DNA of 7,083 nt from contig JAGMCY010000179.1 in the NCBI GenBank assembly GCA_023128965.1, forward strand, positions 1 to 7,083. Direction: 5' to 3'. Source of the stretch: Candidatus Aenigmatarchaeota archaeon (GTDB taxonomy: Archaea; Aenigmatarchaeota; Aenigmatarchaeia; QMZP01; QMZT01). A program made the translations under genes and the position numbers. Below, one piece after another: positions 1-5,563 of this stretch (positions are counted from its first letter, which is position 1; every line of letters starts with the position of its first letter). Below the pieces are notes generated by a model, which saw only the letters and a list, made by a program, of their open reading frames with translations, was not told the origin of the DNA and searched no databases.

Positions 1-150
1 TGGATTGTAGCGAAACCCATAGCGAAAAAGGTTTGCGATAAAAGGAAAAAACCGGTGGTGTGCATCGCGGGAATTCATGTTGACAATGCAACAAAGGAAG
101 AGATAAAATTGCTTAAAGAAAACTGTAAAAAGATAGAAAATAAAATCTAA
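1..150 (+). CDS. C-terminal 49 residues of an unrecognised protein (5' end outside window)
   Basis: An open frame enters from the left edge in frame 1 and stops at a TAA (148-150). The visible peptide has a hydrophobic strand-like stretch (VVCIAGIHVDNA, residues 18-30 of the fragment) followed by a lysine-rich helix (KEEIKLLKENCKKIENKI), which looks like the last strand and helix of an alpha/beta domain. I do not recognise the family from this fragment. The gap to the dehydratase gene is only 17 bases and holds just a ribosome site. The two genes are therefore probably co-transcribed, and a link to isoprenoid or cofactor metabolism is possible but unproven. The codon style (ATA, AAA, AGG) matches the window. 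Confidence 0.7.
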   Translation, partial: WIVAKPIAKKVCDKRKKPVVCIAGIHVDNATKEEIKLLKENCKKIENKI

Positions 151-156
151 CGAAAT

Positions 157-162
157 GGAGGG
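157..162 (+). promoter_or_regulatory. Shine-Dalgarno site for the dehydratase large subunit
   Basis: GGAGGG lies five bases before the ATG at 168, an ordinary archaeal ribosome site. It fixes that start and shows the gene is translated from a leadered, probably polycistronic message rather than a leaderless one. Confidence 0.75.
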
Positions 163-167
163 ATAAT

Positions 168-1343
168 ATGGAATTAACAGAAGAGCAGAAGGATATGCTT
201 GAAGGAAAGAATGGGAACGCTGTTAAGAAGTCCATGTCAATACTCGTAGCGCTGGGGGAAATATACGGGGCGAAAGGGCTCATACCCGTCACCAGCGTTC
301 AGATCTCAGGGGTCAGTTATGATAATCTCGGGGATGCAGGTCTCGAATTCTTGGATGAAATGGCGAAGGATGGTAAAATAAGGGTCAAAACCACCCTGAA
401 TCCCGCGGGCATGGATATGGAGAACTGGGAAGCCCTAGGGATAGACCCTGAGTTCGCTAGAAAGCAGAAGCTAGTTATAGAGGCCTTTGAAAAGATGGGA
501 GTGGAAGCCACGTGTACGTGCACACCATACTTTATCGGTAACAAGCCGGACTTCGGGGATCACATCGCATGGGGCGAGAGTTCCGCTGTCACGTATGCGA
601 ATTCCGTCTTAGGAGCGAAAACCAACAAGGAAGGCGGTCCAAGCAGCATAGCTTCCGCTCTTACGGGGTTTACAGCGGAATACGGGCTTCACCTGGATGA
701 AAACAGGCAGGCGCATTTCGTTGCGGAGGTTAAAGCTAAGGTGGACAACCCCATGCTGTTCGGAGCGCTAGGGAATGTAATAGGAAGGATAGCAAAGGGA
801 AGAATACCGTTAATAACCGGGATAAAGAAGGCAACGACTGAGGATTTGAAAGGATTATCAGCCTCTATCGTAACTTATGGGGGAGCCCCCATGTTCCACA
901 TAGAGGGGATCACTCCTAACAAAACGAGCGTTCCGGAAGAGAGAGTTGTGGTTGATAAGGAGGATATTGACAACGCTGTCAAAGGGATGAATGATGCGGA
1001 GGATGCGGAATTCATTTTCATTGGCTGTCCACACTGCTCGATTGAGGAACTCAAGAAAATTTCTGAACTTCTGGATGGCAAGATAGTTAAGAAAGAACTG
1101 TGGATAGGGGTCGCAAGGCCAATAAAGAAGATCGCCGATAAAAGGGGTTATTCAAAAATAATAGAGGTATCAGGAGCGAAACTCGCTTGCGATACGTGTC
1201 ATGTCGTAGCCCCTCTAAAAGGAAGGTTCCATTCAATAGCTACGAATTCAGCAAAAGGCATATTCTACGGAAGGGGTAAAAACAACTTCAAAACCATATT
1301 CAGGACAATGGAAGATTGTATAAAACTGGCGGTGGGAGAATGA
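168..1343 (+). CDS. Phosphomevalonate dehydratase large subunit (aconitase X catalytic domain, DUF521)
   Basis: The 391-residue protein matches the archaeal aconitase X large subunit in length and motifs. The visible motifs are an N-terminal G-x-A-x-x-K-S-M-like segment (15-23), TCTPYF (117-122), the family signature AWGESSAVTYANSVLGA (134-150) followed by TNKEGG, GCPHC (286-290), and CDTC (341-344) near the C-terminus. Cys118, Cys287 and Cys341/344 are candidate iron-sulfur ligands. From family knowledge, this subunit with the small subunit dehydrates (R)-5-phosphomevalonate to trans-anhydromevalonate 5-phosphate in the archaeal modified mevalonate pathway. Bacterial relatives act on cis-3-hydroxyproline, but the adjacent UbiX, isopentenyl phosphate kinase and IPP isomerase genes favour the mevalonate role. 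Its stop overlaps the small-subunit start as ATGA. It is cytosolic, with no signal or membrane segment. Confidence 0.93.
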   Translation: MELTEEQKDMLEGKNGNAVKKSMSILVALGEIYGAKGLIPVTSVQISGVSYDNLGDAGLEFLDEMAKDGKIRVKTTLNPAGMDMENWEALGIDPEFARKQKLVIEAFEKMGVEATCTCTPYFIGNKPDFGDHIAWGESSAVTYANSVLGAKTNKEGGPSSIASALTGFTAEYGLHLDENRQAHFVAEVKAKVDNPMLFGALGNVIGRIAKGRIPLITGIKKATTEDLKGLSASIVTYGGAPMFHIEGITPNKTSVPEERVVVDKEDIDNAVKGMNDAEDAEFIFIGCPHCSIEELKKISELLDGKIVKKELWIGVARPIKKIADKRGYSKIIEVSGAKLACDTCHVVAPLKGRFHSIATNSAKGIFYGRGKNNFKTIFRTMEDCIKLAVGE

Positions 1344-1723
1344 AAGGAAGGAAGATATTCGGGGGCAAGGCGGAAGGAGAAGCACTGGTTTCCACAGAGG
1401 GAATTTCTTTTTATGGAGGAGTTGATCCGGATACAGGGGTTGTGACGGAAAAGGGTCACCCACTGGAAGGCCAGAGTGTAAGCGGGAAGGTATTGATTTT
1501 TCCTGTGGGTAAAGGTTCGACAGTGGGATCCTACACAATTTACAGGTTGAAGAAAAATGGGAAGGCCCCACTTGCAATAATCAACAGGGAATGTGAAACC
1601 GTCGTAGCCGTGGGAGCCATAATTTCCGAAATCCCCTGCGTGGACCAGATCGACACAGACAAGATAAAAACAGGGGATAAGCTCAGGGTAAACGCGGATG
1701 AAGGGATAGTGGAGCATGCCTGA
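1340..1723 (+). CDS. Phosphomevalonate dehydratase small subunit (aconitase X swivel domain, DUF126)
   Basis: The 127-residue product starting MKGRKIFGGKAEGEAL is the swivelling small subunit that pairs with the preceding gene. Family motifs are GGVDPDTG (about residues 27-34), HPLEGQSVSGKVLIFP, and the glycine/serine loop GKGSTVGSY, which in this family helps close the active site over the substrate phosphate. The frame could open at 1316, but the ATG at 1340 is chosen: it forms the 4-base ATGA overlap with the large-subunit stop, a GGTG ribosome-site-like sequence precedes it by five bases, and the resulting N-terminus fits the family. The length is normal. Overlap on both sides implies translational coupling and equal stoichiometry. 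Confidence 0.92.
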   Translation: MKGRKIFGGKAEGEALVSTEGISFYGGVDPDTGVVTEKGHPLEGQSVSGKVLIFPVGKGSTVGSYTIYRLKKNGKAPLAIINRECETVVAVGAIISEIPCVDQIDTDKIKTGDKLRVNADEGIVEHA

Positions 1724-2273
1724 AAGAATTATTGTTGGGATCTCCGGGAGTTCTGGTTCTGTCCTAGGCGTACGTTTTCTGGAAGTTCTGAAAAAGATGG
1801 GAATAGAAACCCATTTGATAATAACAGGAACCGCGAAAAAACTGATCGAGCACGAAACCTCATATAAGGTCAAGGATGTCGAGAAGCTCGCTTCGAAGAT
1901 TTATGACAACAGCGACTTTTTCGCAAAGATCGCCTCCGGTTCTTTCCAGACGAAAGGGATGGTGGTGATACCCTGCAGCATGAAAACGCTCGGGGGGATA
2001 GCATCCGGCTATTCGGATAATCTTTTGTTGCGAGCGGCTGATGTTTGTTTGAAGGAGAGGAGGAATCTCGTCCTCGTCACTAGGGAAACCCCGCTGAGCC
2101 TGATACATGTAGAGAACATGCGGAAGGTCACGCTTGCAGGGGGACTGATCCTCCCGCCTGTCCTGTCAATGTATTCCAAACCGAAAAGAATCGAAGAGAT
2201 GGTTGATCACATAATAGGGAAGGTTCTGGATTCGCTGGGTATAGAAAACAAGGTTTACAAGAGGTGGAGCTAG
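1716..2273 (+). CDS. ubiX: UbiX-type flavin prenyltransferase
   Basis: This 185-residue Rossmann-like protein joins a dimethylallyl group to reduced FMN, making the prenylated FMN that UbiD-type decarboxylases need. The N-terminal FMN loop GISGSSGSVLGVRFLE (8-23), the ASGSFQT segment (73-79), PCSMKTLGGIASGYSDNLL (86-104) and VTRETPLSLIHVENM (121-135) are typical. By comparison with studied UbiX enzymes, Lys113, Arg123, Glu124 and Tyr153 align with phosphate-binding and catalytic residues; the position usually held by a C-terminal arginine is Lys169. The start overlaps the small-subunit gene by 8 bases. In archaea the natural partner is the UbiD-like trans-anhydromevalonate 5-phosphate decarboxylase, which is not in this window. 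Its stop interlocks with the stop of the opposing gene. Confidence 0.93.
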   Translation: MPERIIVGISGSSGSVLGVRFLEVLKKMGIETHLIITGTAKKLIEHETSYKVKDVEKLASKIYDNSDFFAKIASGSFQTKGMVVIPCSMKTLGGIASGYSDNLLLRAADVCLKERRNLVLVTRETPLSLIHVENMRKVTLAGGLILPPVLSMYSKPKRIEEMVDHIIGKVLDSLGIENKVYKRWS

Positions 2274-2611
2274 ATTTTTCCTTTCTCCTCGGTGAAGTAT
2301 TTTTCGAATTTCTCGAGGTTTTCGCTTCCGGTTTCCGATTTGAGTTTTTCGAATTTCTCCCGGAACTTTTCTATGTTTCCTGTACTCAGCATTTCGTAAA
2401 CCCCCTCAACATCCTGTTCTATGAGTTTCAGAATTAGGAAGTAATCCTTGCTTTCATTGGCGAGTTCGGAGAGCTTGGAAAATCCATGGAAGACGAGGGA
2501 GTTTCGGGCGTGTTCGAGGTCCGGGATTTCGAGAGTCCTCCTGAAAAAGCTTTCTGGCGAAATCCTATGGTAGGCGTTCAGAGAAATTAAGCATAGGGTT
2601 TCGGGGTCCAT
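2270..2611 (-). CDS. Hypothetical helical protein, 113 residues
   Basis: I do not recognise this protein. The N-terminal half (about 1-80) is mixed and predicted helical. The C-terminal third is highly charged with a repeated KFEK pattern (FREKFEKLK and LEKFEKYF), visible at DNA level as two identical 15-base copies at 2300-2314 and 2345-2359. There is no signal peptide, membrane segment or metal motif. The frame opens further upstream to 2935, but the ATG at 2611 is chosen: the longer form would run through the opposing gene, and an AT-rich TATA-like stretch lies about 20-27 bases before 2611, which fits a leaderless start. It is divergent from the 350-residue gene and shares its promoter region. 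Its stop overlaps the UbiX stop within CTAG. That this is a real gene rests on promoter placement and coding-like composition. Confidence 0.65.
   Translation of the reverse strand: MDPETLCLISLNAYHRISPESFFRRTLEIPDLEHARNSLVFHGFSKLSELANESKDYFLILKLIEQDVEGVYEMLSTGNIEKFREKFEKLKSETGSENLEKFEKYFTEEKGKI
2275..2290 (+). terminator. Possible T/pyrimidine-rich terminator after the ubiX gene
   Basis: Directly after the UbiX stop the + strand reads a T5 run followed by a C/T tract, a weak form of the T-rich archaeal terminator. It lies inside the opposing gene's coding end, so coding constraint could also explain it. Confidence 0.25.
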
Positions 2612-2660
2612 AGATTTAGTTTGTTTTAAATTTAAATAAGGTTTCCATATTGTTTTTATT
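2612..2660. promoter_or_regulatory. Shared divergent promoter with a 12-base palindromic TATA region
   Basis: The 49 bases between the divergent genes contain the perfect palindrome TTTAAATTTAAA (2625-2636) running into TTTAAATA (2631-2638). On the + strand TTTAAATA lies 23-30 bases before the ATG at 2661. On the - strand the same bases lie about 20-27 before the ATG at 2611. Both distances fit a TATA box giving leaderless transcripts, so one AT-rich core may serve both directions. No ribosome site is visible on either side. Confidence 0.6.
2631..2660 (+). repeat. Promoter repeat copy 1 (27 of 30 bases shared with 3747-3776)
   Basis: This is the 30 bases directly before the ATG at 2661. They match the 30 bases before the kinase ATG at 3777 without gaps, differing only at positions 10, 15 and 18. 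The likeness ends at the start codons and does not clearly extend upstream of the TATA box. Confidence 0.85.
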
Positions 2661-3713
2661 ATGATAGGAAGGATAGCATCGAGGGGCATAAACGACATAG
2701 AGAAGCGTTTTAAAAAAATCAAATTGCTGTTCATACGCAAAGAATGGACAGACGTGGATGAGATGTTCTTCTCTTTTGAACCGCTTCCGATGAGGGGAAA
2801 GGAATACTGGTTCTTACTTTTCACCTCACCCGAATCGAAAAACGGAATGCAGTTCATGGTAACATTCGGAAGATACAACATGAAAAAAATATCAATTAAC
2901 GGAAAGACAATTTCTAAAAAACAGTTTGATGACAACAGCTGGAGATGCGCACTGTCTGCATGGTATTACAACGGCAAACTGAACAAAATACCAACATTCG
3001 CTTCAAAAGTAAAAATCGAAAACAACGAAATCCACGCAACGGGTAAAAAATTCGATTTTGCCTTTTCCGGCAAATATCCCGAATACAAATTGAATTTTTC
3101 TGAAAGCGGAAAGGAGATATGCAACCTAAAATTTAGCGAGGCAAAAAACGATAGGAAATATCTTGTCTCGGAATATTTCCGAGGGGGACTTGGTTTTGGC
3201 AACATAAACCTCTATCTTGACTTTAAAGGAAAGCTCGATGGTTCTGATTTTAAGGGGCGTTGCTATGTGCAGAAAGTCGTTATAACAGCGCCCATACCAA
3301 ACGTGCCATGGAACTGGGGAAGGATTTGTTTCAAAGACGGGTCACTTTTTGAATTTTTACAGCCATACATAGCTTTGACAAAATTCAAACGCAAATTTTC
3401 CGAATCTGCGCGTTTTTATGATGCAAAAACCGACAAAGTGCACACTTTCGACAAAGTCGATGTTCTCAAATTTGGCCGTAGAAAAACACAATTCCTCGTG
3501 CACGCAAAGTCTGAAACAGAAGAAGTTACTATGATGGCCGGGACATGTGGTTTAAAGAAATTCAAAATAGGTTCAATCGGCGCATTGGCTTATGACGAGC
3601 ATCTTGTTAACGTGAGCAGTTTTTCATTCGAATGTATGAAAAAACACATTTCTCTGGATGACCTGGGAAACGGCGTAGGGCTTTTAGAAGACGGCCATGG
3701 CTACGTGGTTTAA
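2661..3713 (+). CDS. Putative lipocalin-like (CrtC/AttH-type) protein, 350 residues
   Basis: The function is unknown. The protein is rich in aromatic and alternating hydrophobic residues, as in large beta-barrels, with a short helical N-terminus (about 10-30) and no signal peptide or membrane helix. The segment around 197-232 (FKGRCYVQKVV, then PWNWGRICFKDGSLFEF) resembles the core of the hydroxyneurosporene synthase CrtC/AttH family of double lipocalin-like proteins, where a tryptophan-rich stretch precedes a DGS turn. This is recognition by eye and uncertain. If correct, relatives act on carotenoids or other hydrophobic substrates, which would suit its place inside an isoprenoid cluster. 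Codon use is distinctive: I count 35 AAA to 8 AAG for lysine and 7 CGN in 15 arginines, against 12:15 and 2 in 12 in the following kinase gene. The start is leaderless, behind a TATA box that is near-identical to the kinase promoter. Confidence 0.8.
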   Translation: MIGRIASRGINDIEKRFKKIKLLFIRKEWTDVDEMFFSFEPLPMRGKEYWFLLFTSPESKNGMQFMVTFGRYNMKKISINGKTISKKQFDDNSWRCALSAWYYNGKLNKIPTFASKVKIENNEIHATGKKFDFAFSGKYPEYKLNFSESGKEICNLKFSEAKNDRKYLVSEYFRGGLGFGNINLYLDFKGKLDGSDFKGRCYVQKVVITAPIPNVPWNWGRICFKDGSLFEFLQPYIALTKFKRKFSESARFYDAKTDKVHTFDKVDVLKFGRRKTQFLVHAKSETEEVTMMAGTCGLKKFKIGSIGALAYDEHLVNVSSFSFECMKKHISLDDLGNGVGLLEDGHGYVV

Positions 3714-3743
3714 TCGGAATAAAACGAAAAAGGACAGCCGCTC

Positions 3744-3749
3744 TTTTTT
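3744..3749 (+). terminator. Possible T6 terminator of the lipocalin-like gene
   Basis: A run of six T residues about 30 bases after the stop at 3713 could end transcription in the usual archaeal way. It partly overlaps the TATA box of the kinase gene. Confidence 0.3.
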
Positions 3750-3776
3750 AAATAAAGTTTACAAATTGTTTTTATT
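3747..3776 (+). repeat. Promoter repeat copy 2 (27 of 30 bases shared with 2631-2660)
   Basis: This is the partner of the repeat at 2631-2660. It ends exactly at the kinase start codon and includes the TATA box and the shared TTGTTTTTATT block adjoining the ATG. Confidence 0.85.
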
Positions 3777-4547
3777 ATGAAAAGACTCGTGTTCGTAAAG
3801 CTCGGGGGATCGCTGATAACGGACAAATCGAAGCCTTACACCACGAGGGATGGTGTGATAAAACGGCTCTGTAAAGAGATACATGAAGGTAGGGAAGGGA
3901 AGCCCTTATTGATAGGTCACGGAGGGGGGAGTTTCCCTCACGTATCAGCGAGCAGGTACGAAACCCATAAGGGCGTGATAAATGAGAAGAGCTGGGAAGG
4001 TTTTGTCAAGGTCCAGAACGATGCGGCAACATTGAACAGGATAGTTGTTTCTTCGCTCATCGAGGCAGGAGAGAACGCGATCTCGATCCAGCCCTCGGCT
4101 TCCTGCATCGCCAGGAACGACAGCATAATCGAGTGGTACACGAAACCGATCGAAACTTCGCTGTCCAAGGGTTTGATACCAGTCCCTTACGGAGACGTGT
4201 GTATCGATGAGAAAAAGGGATGCTGCATAATCTCGACAGAGGAGATATTCAGGTTTCTCGCGAAGAAATTGAAACCTGAAAGGATAATAATGGTGGGGAA
4301 GACGGATGGTGTTCTGGATTCCAAAGGAGAAACCACAAAGGAGATAACAAAAGACAACTACGAGGGAATAAAGAAGGATGTTCTTTCCTCGGACGGGGTT
4401 GCGGACGTCACGGGCGGTATGGTCCTGAAGGTGGAGAAAGCGCTTGATATGGGGGTAGAAATCGAGATAATAAACGGGTTGAAAGCGGGTTTGTTTAAGC
4501 GCTCACTTCTTGGAGAAAGAGGGCTGGGGACCATAATAAGGGGATAA
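3777..4547 (+). CDS. Isopentenyl phosphate kinase
   Basis: This 256-residue amino acid kinase-fold enzyme phosphorylates isopentenyl phosphate to IPP with ATP, the last step before isomerisation in the archaeal pathway. Visible motifs are the N-terminal VKLGGS (7-12) phosphate loop, Lys15-region residues ITDKSKPYT (14-22), GHGGGSFPH (47-55) with His55 at the likely catalytic position, PVPYGD (135-140), MVGKTDGVL (172-180) and DVTGGMVLK (210-218). The residue before His55 is proline, where many family members have glycine. The length is typical. The ATG at 3777 is supported by its TATA spacing. The isomerase gene follows after 14 bases, so the two form one unit. Fosfomycin kinase and other relatives share the fold, but the neighbouring genes make the isopentenyl phosphate role the best reading. 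Confidence 0.94.
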   Translation: MKRLVFVKLGGSLITDKSKPYTTRDGVIKRLCKEIHEGREGKPLLIGHGGGSFPHVSASRYETHKGVINEKSWEGFVKVQNDAATLNRIVVSSLIEAGENAISIQPSASCIARNDSIIEWYTKPIETSLSKGLIPVPYGDVCIDEKKGCCIISTEEIFRFLAKKLKPERIIMVGKTDGVLDSKGETTKEITKDNYEGIKKDVLSSDGVADVTGGMVLKVEKALDMGVEIEIINGLKAGLFKRSLLGERGLGTIIRG

Positions 4548-4550
4548 AGG

Positions 4551-4558
4551 AAGGGGAT
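4551..4558 (+). promoter_or_regulatory. Shine-Dalgarno site for the isomerase gene
   Basis: AAGGGGAT in the 14-base gap places its G run five bases before the ATG at 4562. It resembles the site before the dehydratase gene and marks internal translation of a two-gene message. Confidence 0.65.
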
Positions 4559-4561
4559 ACT

Positions 4562-5563
4562 ATGTCTGAGCTAACCAAATCCAGGAAAGATGATCACATA
4601 AGGATATGTCTGGAGAAGGACGTGGAATTCATTAAATCTAACGGTTTCGAGCATGTGGAACTAGAACATAAGGCTTTGCCAGAGATTGATAAGGAAGAGA
4701 TAGATCTGTCCACGAAGTTTCTGGGGAAGAAATTCGAATCCCCGCTTTTCATCGAGGCCATGACTGGAGGGACTAAAAAGGGCGAGAAAATCAACAAGAA
4801 TCTCGCGAAGGCAGCCGAGTCGTTAGGGATAGGGATGGGTGTTGGATCGCAAAGGGCGATGCTGGAGGATCCGAAACTCGTTCGCACATATTTCGTCCGG
4901 GATGTTGGTCCGAGCATCTTCCTTCTCGGGAACATAGGGGCAGTCCAGCTAGGGCAGTACGATATAGAGAAGATAATCTCGCTCGTGGGCTCCATAAAGG
5001 CGGATGGTCTGGCAATTCACCTGAACGTGGCGCAGGAACTCGCTCAGCAGGAAGGTGATAAATCCTGGAAAGGCGTTTTTAACGATATAAAGTATCTCTG
5101 TAAAAAGGCGGAGTTCCCTGTGATTGCGAAGGAAACGGGCTGCGGGATTTCAGGGAAGTTATCGAAAGATCTGGTTCGGGCAGGGGTGAAGGCTATCGAT
5201 ATCGCTGGCGCCGGAGGGACCTCCTGGGTTAAGGTGGATGCGTACCGGACGGAGGAGGACGTATCGCACATAGAGGAGTGGGGTATCCCAACGGCTGAAG
5301 CGTTAAAAGACGTGGTGGGAAAAACGAAAATCCCAATCATAGCGTCGGGAGGGATAAGGACAGGGGTCGAAGTTGCGAAGGCGATCGCGATGGGCGCGGA
5401 TCTCGCTGGGTTAGCTCTCCCTTTACTGAAGCCAGCAACCGAATCACCGGGATCCGTTAGAAAACATCTGGAAAAGATGATATCCCAGTTAAAAGACGCG
5501 ATGTTCATGGTCGGGGCAAGGAATTTGAATGAACTGAAAAAAACCCGAGTGATTTACGCATGA
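4562..5563 (+). CDS. fni: Type 2 isopentenyl-diphosphate delta-isomerase (FMN-dependent)
   Basis: The 333-residue TIM-barrel flavoenzyme interconverts IPP and DMAPP using reduced FMN and Mg2+. It shows the N-terminal RKDDH (8-12) substrate loop, EAMTGG (65-70), GVGSQRA (93-99), the catalytic and metal segment HLNVAQELAQQEGD (153-166) with His153, Asn155, Gln158 and Glu159, KETGCGIS (190-197), GAGGTSWVKVD (216-226) and the FMN phosphate site ASGGIRTG (261-268). A proline usual in the QPEGD motif is glutamine (Gln163). The length is normal. It supplies DMAPP both for prenyl chain synthesis and, in principle, as the precursor of the prenyl donor used by UbiX. Its TGA stop abuts the opposing gene's stop with no gap. 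Confidence 0.96.
   Translation: MSELTKSRKDDHIRICLEKDVEFIKSNGFEHVELEHKALPEIDKEEIDLSTKFLGKKFESPLFIEAMTGGTKKGEKINKNLAKAAESLGIGMGVGSQRAMLEDPKLVRTYFVRDVGPSIFLLGNIGAVQLGQYDIEKIISLVGSIKADGLAIHLNVAQELAQQEGDKSWKGVFNDIKYLCKKAEFPVIAKETGCGISGKLSKDLVRAGVKAIDIAGAGGTSWVKVDAYRTEEDVSHIEEWGIPTAEALKDVVGKTKIPIIASGGIRTGVEVAKAIAMGADLAGLALPLLKPATESPGSVRKHLEKMISQLKDAMFMVGARNLNELKKTRVIYA
5537..5543 (-). terminator. Possible T7 terminator for the minus-strand pair, inside the fni 3' end
   Basis: Seven A residues on the + strand read as T7 on the - strand, 21-27 bases past the stop of the zinc-ribbon gene. This fits the archaeal T-run terminator, but the bases also encode two lysines near the isomerase C-terminus, so the match may be incidental. 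Confidence 0.3.

Larger units (their letters stand above)
3714..3776 (+). promoter_or_regulatory. Intergenic region with TATA box for the kinase-isomerase unit
   Basis: TTTAAATA at 3747-3754 lies 23-30 bases before the ATG at 3777, the spacing expected for a leaderless archaeal transcript. No ribosome site precedes the ATG. The promoter implies that the kinase and isomerase genes can be transcribed independently of the dehydratase-UbiX operon. Confidence 0.7.

Noticed and set aside
1316..1339. Earlier start for the dehydratase small subunit
   Set aside because: It would add eight residues foreign to the family N-terminus, and the ATGA overlap at 1340 is the usual coupled arrangement.
1265..1873. 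Long minus-strand open frame of 202 codons
   Set aside because: It lies antisense to the two conserved genes for the dehydratase small subunit and UbiX, and its peptide resembles no family; it is a shadow frame.
2612..2935. Upstream extension of the minus-strand 113-residue gene to a 221-residue frame
   Set aside because: The added part lies antisense to the lipocalin-like gene, looks non-protein-like, and ignores the TATA box placed for a start at 2611.
4594..5508. Minus-strand open frames across the isomerase gene
   Set aside because: They are serine- and proline-rich antisense products of a strongly conserved enzyme gene and have no promoter or ribosome site.
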